Below are positions 16,449-23,769 of a stretch of DNA of 48,733 nt, in pieces. Source of the DNA: an uncultured Verrucomicrobia subdivision 3 bacterium. GTDB taxonomy: Bacteria > Verrucomicrobiota > Verrucomicrobiia > Limisphaerales > UBA8199. Every line of letters starts with the position of its first letter. Within the stretch, counting starts at the first letter, position 1. The stretch is from assembly GCA_903912925.1 (NCBI GenBank), contig CAIWJG010000783.1:1-48733 (forward strand), given 5' to 3'. The notes below the pieces were generated by a model. It had not been told where the DNA came from. It was given only the letters and a program-made list of their open reading frames with translations, and searched no databases. A program made the position numbers and the translations under genes.

Positions 16449-16560
16449 GTTGACGAACCGGGGGCGGGAGGCTTATGTTCTGGCGTCATCTTCCCTGTCC
16501 GCTTCGGCGGCAGGGCGCGGGGCAGCTTCGAAAGAGGCTGCCCCTGCTCATTTTCATGGG
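16449..16560 (+). ncRNA. Structured tandem element, copy 2 (GAAA hairpin)
   Basis: Copy 2, offset by exactly 135 nt. The 11-bp stem at 16519-16544 is capped by a GAAA tetraloop (16530-16533) closed by C-G. The 6-nt bulge is GGGCGC (16513-16518) and the lower stem is GCA (16510-16512) with TGC (16545-16547). Compared with copy 1, three stem pairs changed on both sides (A-T to G-C, C-G to A-T, G-C to C-G), two changed to or from G-T wobble, and none was broken. It ends about 25 bp before the ribosome-binding site of the NYN gene. Confidence 0.5.
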
Positions 16561-16596
16561 GCGGCCGGGCCGGAGCCTGATTGAAAGGAGGCAGAA

Positions 16597-16917
16597 ATGA
16601 AAACCGTGGTCTATTTCGATGCGTTCAACTTCTACTTTGGGGCCATCAAGGGCACGCCGTTCCGGTGGGTGGATTTAGTCGAGGTGGCGGTGCTCATTAC
16701 CGGCGATTCCGATCTCGTCTCACCATTGCGGGTAGTGCAGGAGGAGATTGGCAAGCGCGTCGGTGTGATCAATCCGCAAAGCCGGCCCTGCAAACCGCTC
16801 CGCGACCACGCGACTTTCTACCGGCAATCCATCCGCTCCGGTGTCCTCGCAGCCTCACAGTTTCCGACCACGATGACCGACACCGGAGGCACGTTCCACA
16901 AACCGCCAACCTGGTGA
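16597..16917 (+). pseudogene. NYN-domain (LabA/DUF88-like) RNase gene with internal deletion
   Basis: A strong AAAGGAGG (16584-16591) precedes ATG 16597. The first 26 residues (MKTVVYFDAFNFYFGAIKGT...) are the start of an NYN domain, a PIN-like RNase fold whose first acidic residue is Asp8. At about residue 27 the sequence jumps from FRWVDL to VEVAVLITGDSDLVSPLRVV, which in full-length relatives comes some 80-100 residues later, after the middle strands and acidic residues. The end (RASQFP-like 'LAASQFPTTMTD...HKPPTW') is intact. The reading frame survives the deletion, giving 106 residues, but the active site is incomplete. Full-length relatives are often found in plasmid or defence contexts. 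A hairpin that may be its terminator follows at 16978. Confidence 0.7.
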
Positions 16918-16977
16918 TTAGGCAGAGCAATGAGAGAGAAACCAAAAACCATGGTGAAATATGCCTTGTCTGAAAAT

Positions 16978-17007
16978 GGAAAAGCCCTCGGAAACCGAGG
17001 GCCCTTT
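16978..17007 (+). terminator. Hairpin, likely terminator after the NYN remnant
   Basis: GCCCTCGG (16984-16991), AAA loop, CCGAGGGC (16995-17002): an 8-bp perfect stem flanked by AAAA on the left and CCTTT on the right. The short T tract makes it a weak or two-way terminator. Confidence 0.55.
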
Positions 17008-17070
17008 CACGATAGCCCGTGCGGGCCATCCACCTGCCATCAGGCATTCCGCACAGACTACTGTTGGATC

Positions 17071-17166
17071 ATGAATCCTGCAACTGAAGATTCGTATCCA
17101 TTGGCTGGAGCCGCTAGAGAATTGGAACTGGCTTTCCGACATGAATTCCCTAAAGACTCAAGATGA
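17071..17166 (+). CDS. Possible 31-residue ORF coupled to the HEPN gene
   Basis: ATG 17071 opens MNPATEDSYPLAGAARELEL..., ending HEFPKDSR at TGA 17164-17166. Its stop overlaps the HEPN start as ATGA. No family is recognised. It could be a leader peptide, the end of a lost partner gene (HEPN proteins often pair with a nucleotidyltransferase antitoxin), or chance. Confidence 0.25.
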   Translation: MNPATEDSYPLAGAARELELAFRHEFPKDSR

Positions 17167-17582
17167 TTATGAGCGCCAGCACCTTCATTTCAGCAGCCCA
17201 AAAGCACCTGACGGACTCGTCATTGCTTTTGGACCAGAAGCGTTTCGACAACGCCGCCTATTTGTCAGGCTACGTCGTGGAGTGTTGCTTGAAGGCGCTA
17301 TTGGACATAGACCGGATGCCCTCCGTCAAAGAACTTGGGCATGAATTGTCCCTAATGGCTGGGAACGCGCTCATGTTGGGCTATGCGCTTGCCCCGTCCC
17401 GAAGACGCTACAACCTGGCCGCCACGCCCGACCTTGACCATTTGATCAAAGACTGGAAGCCTGATTCCCGTTATGAAAAGGAGAATACGACGACCCCGGC
17501 GCTCGCGGAGTCACGTGGGAGAGGGGCGCGGGCAGCGTACGAGCAAATTGTTGTAGCAATGATTTTGGATGGCACAAATTAA
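17163..17582 (+). CDS. HEPN-domain protein
   Basis: The 139-residue protein shows the HEPN helical pattern: FISAAQKHLTDSSLLLDQKRFDNAAYLSG in the first helices (split here by 'LLDQKRF'), then 'GYVVECCLKALLDI' and 'ELGHELSLM'. HEPN proteins include RNA-cutting toxins with an Arg-x4-6-His motif. No such motif is seen in the last helix (RGARAAYEQIVVAMI has no His), so this member may be non-catalytic, a binding or scaffolding unit. ATG 17163 is used; ATG 17169 is equally possible. The stop lies inside the start of the next gene (14-bp overlap), so the HEPN, ParA-like and P-loop ATPase genes are probably translated together. Confidence 0.75.
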   Translation: MIMSASTFISAAQKHLTDSSLLLDQKRFDNAAYLSGYVVECCLKALLDIDRMPSVKELGHELSLMAGNALMLGYALAPSRRRYNLAATPDLDHLIKDWKPDSRYEKENTTTPALAESRGRGARAAYEQIVVAMILDGTN

Positions 17583-18924
17583 TAAGCCCATTATGAAGCA
17601 CATGATTGCAGCAAGGTTGGGTGGAATGACGGTATTGCAGAACGCCATAACGGCTGGGCTAGCAGAAAAACTCTGCCTGATCATTGACCTCGGGGGCCGG
17701 TTGCGAGTGCTGGCCAAGTTGGGAGACCATCAAGACCGCGCAGCGATCGAGAACAGACTGGGCCCGGAACTGCAGACGGCCTGTGAAGACTATTGGGCAA
17801 GAGATATCTGGTTTGACCGCGAAAAGACGCATCCGATGGGCAAAGCCGGCCCAGCCGAAGTGGCACTGTTTTTGAAGGTTTGGGGGGAAGCCAAGGCAGA
17901 ACCGGCGGGCCAGAACCAGGTTTTCACGCTCGACCGGCGGTATTCGAAGGAGGCGTGGTTTTCAACCGACGTGGAAGCGGTGTGGAAGGTTGGCGGGCAG
18001 ATGCCTCCGATTGTCTCCTTCTACAGCTATAAAGGCGGCGTGGGCAGAACGACAGCGCTTGCGGCTCTGGCGATACAGTTTGCGCGGGCTGGGAAAAGGG
18101 TGCTAGTCATGGACTTTGATCTGGAGGCCCCAGGAATCGGCTCGGTTTTTTCAGCGGGGAGTGCGATGCCAGATGCTGGGGTTTTGGATTTTTTGCTGGA
18201 ATATCCGGTGGTTGGCAATGCTTTTGATCCAGCAGAGATGCTGTACTCTTTCGACAATCAATCGGTAATTAAGAACGGAGAGCCGATTTTTGTGGCCGCG
18301 GCGGGGACCGTGGACGAGTGGTATCTCGAGAAACTAGGCCGTCTAAACTACCCTGGTTTGTCTGAATCCCTTGCGCCCTCCCGGGGTCGGGACTCCGCCA
18401 TGAAGGTTCTCTTCCACAAATTGAGAGCACAGGCCAAGCCGGATCTGATTTTGATTGATTCAAGGGCTGGATTGCATGACCTGGGAGGGCTGACCCTCTG
18501 CGGTCTCGCTCATTGGCATGTTTTGTTCGGGCTTGATTCAGAACAAAGCTGGCTGGGACTGCGGGTGGCGGTAGCGCGCCTGGGGAAGGAACAGATTCTC
18601 GGCGGGAGGACGCAGCGGGATATTGTGGTGGTGCATAGCATGGTGCCGCCCCAAGACGGGAAGGAGGAATCCATCGAGCGGTTCAGGCAGCAGGCGTTTG
18701 ATGTTTTCCGGGCCGAGTATTACAACGATCCCGCCGATGCTAACGCAGAGTGGCCGTTGCCCGATGCCAAGGCAACAGAGGAGCCCCACTATAGCATTCC
18801 CCTGATATACGATAACAAAGTGATGGGTTATCGGAGCCTAGAGAAAGTGGCCAACTACCTGTGTGAAGGGGATTTTGGGGCCTTCGGGAACGCGGTCGCT
18901 AAGAAAGTAGGACTAAAGTTATGA
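17569..18924 (+). CDS. ParA/MinD-like ATPase with KGGVGRT variant Walker A
   Basis: The 451-residue protein has an N-terminal domain of about 145 residues of unknown type and then a SIMIBI-class ATPase. The deviant Walker A reads YSYKGGVGRTT (Lys155 to Thr162): the signature lysine is kept, but the second, phosphate-binding lysine of KGGxGKT is arginine (Arg160). Later motifs are VLVMDFDLEAPG and LILIDSRAGLHDLGG. Proteins with this KGGVGR variant form a recognised subgroup and occur in accessory islands; their role is not established as far as I know. Overlaps at both ends (14 bp with the HEPN gene, ATGA with the next) tie it to a three-gene cassette. Confidence 0.85.
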   Translation: MAQINKPIMKHMIAARLGGMTVLQNAITAGLAEKLCLIIDLGGRLRVLAKLGDHQDRAAIENRLGPELQTACEDYWARDIWFDREKTHPMGKAGPAEVALFLKVWGEAKAEPAGQNQVFTLDRRYSKEAWFSTDVEAVWKVGGQMPPIVSFYSYKGGVGRTTALAALAIQFARAGKRVLVMDFDLEAPGIGSVFSAGSAMPDAGVLDFLLEYPVVGNAFDPAEMLYSFDNQSVIKNGEPIFVAAAGTVDEWYLEKLGRLNYPGLSESLAPSRGRDSAMKVLFHKLRAQAKPDLILIDSRAGLHDLGGLTLCGLAHWHVLFGLDSEQSWLGLRVAVARLGKEQILGGRTQRDIVVVHSMVPPQDGKEESIERFRQQAFDVFRAEYYNDPADANAEWPLPDAKATEEPHYSIPLIYDNKVMGYRSLEKVANYLCEGDFGAFGNAVAKKVGLKL

Positions 18925-20399
18925 GCAAAAGCACAGCCAAAAAGGCCGATATCCCCGTCCTTCTGGACGCGGTCGTGAACATGAGCAGTTCTGGCGCCGC
19001 CGAAAGCGATCCGGACAACTTATTCCTGAAGCGTTTTCTACCGTTGCCGGAGCACGCCCGCGCGCTTGAGCCAGACACCTTGCTGATTGTGGGCAACCGC
19101 GGCGCAGGGAAGACATCGTTGTTCCGTGCCATCCAGACTCCAATGGGGGTTCAATCCATTGCCAAGGTGTCATCTCGGGTTGATCCGCGACAAATCGAGA
19201 ACAGCCGTTGGCTGGTAGGTTACTCCAGCGCTGGTAGTGATTATCCGGCGGAAATTGTTTTTCGGAAATTCGCCCAAGATAAAGACCCGATTGGTCTCCA
19301 GGTCACCTGGCTGGGGTACCTGCTGCGGTGTTTGCAGAAGGCGGGTGTTCTCGCTACAGCGGGGTTGCCCCAGGGCCTGCAGGAGGTTATCTCAAAACCT
19401 GCGGTTCCTATTGACGACTTGTTCGCAGGGATTCAGGAAAACCTTGAGGTCTGCATCGCGGGGTTGGATAGGCTGGACGGGGAACTCTCCAAGAACTCAA
19501 GGTGGGTGTTTATTACTTACGATGAGTTGGACCGCGTCAGCTCGTCAGACTGGGTGCAACTTACAAAGATTGTTCGGGGGCTCATTCAGTTTTGGTCGAG
19601 CAACGCGCGTCGGTGGCGGCGACTGCGGCCTAAAATTTTCCTGCGCCGGGACCTCTACGACCGATCAGCGATTGTCGGACCTGACGTTTCAAAGATAACC
19701 GCCCAACGCGTCGAACTGAACTGGTCAGTCCGGAACCTCTATGCGCTGCTCGCCAAGCGGCTGGTAAATCAGGACGCCATCATCGCTAGCTACCTCGGAC
19801 CGGATGTCCCTCCAGGGGAAAACCGTGATGACCTGGGCTGGTTTCCGCTAGGAGCCAAGGACGAGGATTATGCGCCCATGGTGGCAAAGATTTGCGGTGA
19901 ATTCATGGGAGCAAATGCCCGCAAGGGCTCGACCTTCTCCTGGATTCCAACTCATTTGCAGGACAGTCACGGCCAGGTTTTACCCCGCTCGATCGTGCGG
20001 CTGTTTGAGAAAGCAGCCGATATGGAACGCCGCTCTCATCGAGCCGAATGGCCCCATATCATCCACCACACCGCGTTGCGTGGGTCGCTGGATCTGGTTT
20101 CCGTGGATCGGGTTGCGGAGATCAAAGAGGAATTCCCTTGGATCGAGAGAGTCCAAGCTGCGCTACGTGCGGCCAACATCAAAGTCCCGGCCGAGCGGAC
20201 GGAGCTGCAAAGAGCGCTTCAAATTGACTGGACTAAGGAAAACGAACAGCCACCCGAGACATCTCCCTACGCCCTGCTGCAATTCATGGGGGAGTTGGGG
20301 ATATTTTACCATCGTCCGGACGAACGGGTTGATGTTCGAGACATCTACCTTGACGGTTTTGGGCTTAAACGCAAAGGCGGCGTCAAGAAACCGTTTTGA
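18921..20399 (+). CDS. P-loop ATPase of the Sll1717-like/STAND-like type
   Basis: The 492-residue protein has a Walker A GNRGAGKTSLF (Gly58, Lys64) and a Walker B-like FITYDELDRV (Asp201, Glu202). The middle contains 'KIFLRRDLYDR', a sensor-like arginine region seen in ATPases of this kind. The remainder is helical, without a recognised effector domain. It starts by ATGA overlap with the ParA-like gene and lies 54 bp before the methyltransferase gene. Similar ATPases act as signal-sensing or assembly subunits in defence systems; that role here is inference from place and motif. Confidence 0.75.
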   Translation: MSKSTAKKADIPVLLDAVVNMSSSGAAESDPDNLFLKRFLPLPEHARALEPDTLLIVGNRGAGKTSLFRAIQTPMGVQSIAKVSSRVDPRQIENSRWLVGYSSAGSDYPAEIVFRKFAQDKDPIGLQVTWLGYLLRCLQKAGVLATAGLPQGLQEVISKPAVPIDDLFAGIQENLEVCIAGLDRLDGELSKNSRWVFITYDELDRVSSSDWVQLTKIVRGLIQFWSSNARRWRRLRPKIFLRRDLYDRSAIVGPDVSKITAQRVELNWSVRNLYALLAKRLVNQDAIIASYLGPDVPPGENRDDLGWFPLGAKDEDYAPMVAKICGEFMGANARKGSTFSWIPTHLQDSHGQVLPRSIVRLFEKAADMERRSHRAEWPHIIHHTALRGSLDLVSVDRVAEIKEEFPWIERVQAALRAANIKVPAERTELQRALQIDWTKENEQPPETSPYALLQFMGELGIFYHRPDERVDVRDIYLDGFGLKRKGGVKKPF

Positions 20400-20453
20400 A
20401 TCGCGACGCCCCTGATGTCGGCAGGCGGAGGATCCATTCGTTTCTGACAAATT

Positions 20454-23400
20454 ATGAATGACAAGCCCCGCCTTATTGAAGTCGCCTTTCCGCTGAAGCA
20501 GGCGTCGCTGACGAGCGTGCATGAGAAAAATGTGCGGCACGGGCACATCTCGACGCTGCACATCTGGCCGGCGCGACGACCGCTGGCGGCGTGCCGGGCG
20601 GCGCTGCTCTGCACGCTGCTGCCTGACCCCGGCGACCCGCAGAAGCGGCAGCAACTGCTCGATATGATCGGCGGGACGGTGGTGAAACGCGTCGTCACGT
20701 CCGAAGACGAAGATGGCAACGCCGTTTCTGAGGAAAAGGAAATAGTGGAAGGCGGCGTGCTGGTGTGGGGCAATGAGAACGCCCCGGAGATGGACACCTT
20801 ACGCGCGGCCATCAAAGAGTTCTATGGCGGCAATGCGCCCAAAGTGCTCGACCCGTTTGCCGGCGGGGGCGCTATTCCGCTGGAGGCGATGCGGTTGGGG
20901 TGCGAGGTCACGTCGGCGGACCTGAATCCGGTGGCGTGGTTTATCCAGAAATGCACGCTGGATTATCCGCAGCGGTTCGCGGGGAAGAAATGGCCGCTGC
21001 CAGACTTCGTGCGCGAATGGCCCGACTTCGTGGAGGACTTCATCGCGGGCAAGATCAAGAAGCGCAAGGGCGACCAGAAACCGCACTTCACGGACGCCCG
21101 CCAATTATTCCTGGCAAAACAGCAGGAGCCCACGAATCACACGAATTACACGAATGAGGACAAAACAAAAGATTCGTGTGGATTCGTGAAATGCGTGGGC
21201 AATAAGACGGTGGGCGATTTGCCGGATGCTGACCTGGCGTGGCATGTCCGCGCGTGGGGACGGTGGGTGCTGGAGCGGGCGCGGCAGGACTTGGCCATGC
21301 GTTATCCAATGGTGGATGGCGAACCGACGGTGGCCTACCTTTGGGCACGCACCGCACGCGACCCGCAGACAACCGGACGCATCCCGTTGCTCAAGACGCT
21401 TTGGCTCTGTAAAAAGAAGGGCAAGCGGGCGGCACTGCTGCCGGTGCCGTTGGCCGACGGCTCTGGTGTAACCTTTAAACTGCTGCGGGAGGCTGACTTC
21501 GCGAAGCCGGAGCGCGTGATTGAGGAAAATGACTTCCTGCAACGCTGGGAAGTTACGCCGGAGACACTGGAGAGCTTTCTGAACCAAGGGACAATGAACC
21601 GGGCCGGGGTGTGGAGCCCGTGCAGCGGGCGGACGGGTGTCATCGCGCTCACGATGGAAGACTTGCGGCGGCAGGGGCAGCAAGGCTTGCTGGGAACGCA
21701 GATGACCGTGGTTGTCGTCGACAAAAAGAAGGGGACTAGCAAGGCCACCTTCCGCCACTACCGCGTTCCGGCGGCTGCCGAGTTCAGGTCTGCCGAAGTC
21801 GAGGTTGAAGATTTGGAGAAGCTTTTCGGCGAACTGCCGCACGGCCTGCTCACGGAGCCAATGCCGCCGACCGGGACACTAGGAATGCGAGTTCCGCTCT
21901 ACGGCTTCAAACGATGGTCTGACATGTTCAGCCCGCGACAACTTCTCGCCCTCGGAACTTTCGCCGCCCAGACGCGACTAGCTGGGCAATTGCTGCGTGA
22001 CAAGAACTCAGAGTTGGCGGAGCCAGTCGTTGCCTACCTAGGGTGTGTCCTTAATCGGATAGCTGACCGCAGCAGCGTAATTTGCCAGTGGACGGTGAAC
22101 TGGGACAAGATCAGAAACACCTTCGCCCGATTCGCGCTGCCAATGTGTTGGGACTTCGCAGAGTGCGTGACGACAATAGAGGCATCTGGCGGCTACCCGG
22201 GCCAACTGGAACTTGTGGCTCAATTCTTGGACTTGGGTCGCGGCATTGGGGCTAATGGCGCGCGAGTGGATATAGTGCGCCGCTCCGCGATCACGCCCCG
22301 CGACAATGAGCCACCGCTTGATGCCATTGTGACCGACCCGCCCTATTACGACGCGATTCCTTACTCAGACCTGATGGACTTCTTCTACATCTGGCTGAGA
22401 AGAGTGCTTTGGGGAGTCAGTCCGGAAATAGAGGGTGTCTTCGCGAACTCTCATTCACCGAAGTGGGACCAAAGCGAAGCCGATGGCGAGCTGATTGATG
22501 ATCAGTCCCGCTTCGGCGGAAACAGGGCCGAGAGCAAGCGCAGTTACGAGGACGGCATGGCGAAAACGTTCCAGCGGTGCTGTGAACGGCTAACGGATGC
22601 CGGCCGCCTAGTCATTGTTTTTGCCAATAAATCGGTGGACGCCTGGGAAACCTTGGTAGGCGCGTTGATTCGAGGCGGGGCCGAAGTCACAGCGAGTTGG
22701 CCCATTCAGACGGAGCGCGAAGGGCGCACGCGGGGGCAGGCTTCCGCGGCGCTGTCCAGTTCCGTCTGGATCGTCTGCCGCAAGCGGGCGAAGACGGTGC
22801 CGGCGGGTTGGGAAGAGCAGGTGCTGGAACGGATGAAGCAAATCCTGTTCGACCGCCGGGACGAACTTGGCGGGAAGAACATCCTGCAATATTATTTCGA
22901 CCTGGGCATTCGGGGGCCGGACTTCATCTGGGCTGCGCTCGGGCCGGCACTCCAGGCTTACAGCGAGCATCCATTCGTGAAGAAGACCAGCGGTGGCATG
23001 ATGACGGTGCGGGAGTTTCTGGATGAAGTGCGCAAGCTGGTGCTGCAATTCTCGCTGGGGGAATTGCCGGGTTTCCGTGAACTTCAGCGCGAGACACAGG
23101 GCCGCGGCGAAACGGTGGCGCTCGACCCGGTGACGCAATACTACCTCCTGCACCGCGCGTACTTCGGACTCACCCCAGCGCCGGCTGGGGCGTGCATCCT
23201 TTACGCGAACGCGTGCGGGAAGAACGAAACGGAGTTGAAAGTGGTCTGGAACATCCTCGAACAGGGCGGCAAGTCCGGTGTCGGGAAGAAAGGCCGTCCG
23301 CGCAAGGACGCCGAAGAAGGCGAGCCCACGAATAACACGAATGACACGAATGGGGAAGCGGAGGAAAGCAGCGGGAACGAGTACCGGCTGCTGGACTGGT

Positions 23401-23765
23401 CAGAGCGCGTCGAGAGCGATCACCTGGGCGAGAGCCGGGGCGGATTGGCGTCGCCACTGGTGGACAAGCTGCACCGGCTGATGGCGCTGTTCCACCGCAA
23501 CCAGGCGGGCGAGGTGCAATCACTTTATGAGAGCTGGGGGCTGGCGAGCGAGCGGGCGTTCCCGCCGCTGTTGCAGGCGATCCGCGAGCTGGCGTTGCAG
23601 GATGGGAACGAAACCGAGCGGCGGCTGGTGGAAGCACTGGCGACACAATTAAAACTGAGACGGCAGCAAGTGACGGAGGACGGCGTGGTGAAGGAAGAAC
23701 CATATTTCGCCCCGATTGACGAAGCAACGCGGGCGAAGATGAGTTACCGGAAACAGAAGAAGTAA
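20454..23765 (+). CDS. DUF1156-family amino-methyltransferase (COG1743), defence type
   Basis: The 1103-residue protein begins with the DUF1156 domain (RLIEVAFPLKQASLTSVHEK, HGHISTLHIWPARRPLAACR). It has the AdoMet loop VLDPFAGGGAIPLEAM (131-146) and the catalytic DPPYYD (628-633), typical of N6-adenine or N4-cytosine methyltransferases. It presumably marks host DNA so that the helicase and ATPases can tell self from foreign. Two palindromic repeats sit inside the frame, near residues 225-249 (EPTNHTNYTN) and 957-968 (EPTNNTNDTN), in places where relatives would have surface loops; neither breaks the frame or the motifs. The DUF499 gene follows after four bases. Typical family length is 900-1000 residues, so the inserts account for part of the extra size. 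Confidence 0.92.
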   Translation: MNDKPRLIEVAFPLKQASLTSVHEKNVRHGHISTLHIWPARRPLAACRAALLCTLLPDPGDPQKRQQLLDMIGGTVVKRVVTSEDEDGNAVSEEKEIVEGGVLVWGNENAPEMDTLRAAIKEFYGGNAPKVLDPFAGGGAIPLEAMRLGCEVTSADLNPVAWFIQKCTLDYPQRFAGKKWPLPDFVREWPDFVEDFIAGKIKKRKGDQKPHFTDARQLFLAKQQEPTNHTNYTNEDKTKDSCGFVKCVGNKTVGDLPDADLAWHVRAWGRWVLERARQDLAMRYPMVDGEPTVAYLWARTARDPQTTGRIPLLKTLWLCKKKGKRAALLPVPLADGSGVTFKLLREADFAKPERVIEENDFLQRWEVTPETLESFLNQGTMNRAGVWSPCSGRTGVIALTMEDLRRQGQQGLLGTQMTVVVVDKKKGTSKATFRHYRVPAAAEFRSAEVEVEDLEKLFGELPHGLLTEPMPPTGTLGMRVPLYGFKRWSDMFSPRQLLALGTFAAQTRLAGQLLRDKNSELAEPVVAYLGCVLNRIADRSSVICQWTVNWDKIRNTFARFALPMCWDFAECVTTIEASGGYPGQLELVAQFLDLGRGIGANGARVDIVRRSAITPRDNEPPLDAIVTDPPYYDAIPYSDLMDFFYIWLRRVLWGVSPEIEGVFANSHSPKWDQSEADGELIDDQSRFGGNRAESKRSYEDGMAKTFQRCCERLTDAGRLVIVFANKSVDAWETLVGALIRGGAEVTASWPIQTEREGRTRGQASAALSSSVWIVCRKRAKTVPAGWEEQVLERMKQILFDRRDELGGKNILQYYFDLGIRGPDFIWAALGPALQAYSEHPFVKKTSGGMMTVREFLDEVRKLVLQFSLGELPGFRELQRETQGRGETVALDPVTQYYLLHRAYFGLTPAPAGACILYANACGKNETELKVVWNILEQGGKSGVGKKGRPRKDAEEGEPTNNTNDTNGEAEESSGNEYRLLDWSERVESDHLGESRGGLASPLVDKLHRLMALFHRNQAGEVQSLYESWGLASERAFPPLLQAIRELALQDGNETERRLVEALATQLKLRRQQVTEDGVVKEEPYFAPIDEATRAKMSYRKQKK
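21128..21200. repeat. Full palindromic repeat inserted in the DUF1156 gene
   Basis: A 73-bp near-palindrome runs from GCCCACGAATCACACGAATT to TTCGTGAAATGCGTGGGC, the right arm being the reverse complement of the left with small gaps. Its RNA would form a long hairpin with an A-rich loop. It is read through in frame as EPTNHTNYTNEDKTKDSCGF and onward. Confidence 0.85.
23324..23355. repeat. Palindromic repeat, half copy in the DUF1156 gene
   Basis: GCCCACGAATAACACGAATG followed by ACACGAATGGGG is the left arm of the same element, inserted in frame and read as EPTNNTNDTNGE. Confidence 0.8.
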
Positions 23766-23769
23766 GATT

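Noticed and set aside
16261..16584. 107-codon frame that starts by ATGA overlap with the helicase stop
   Set aside because: It consists of the half palindrome and the two structured repeats. Codon changes between the repeats are mostly non-synonymous while RNA pairing is kept, so RNA rather than protein is the better reading.
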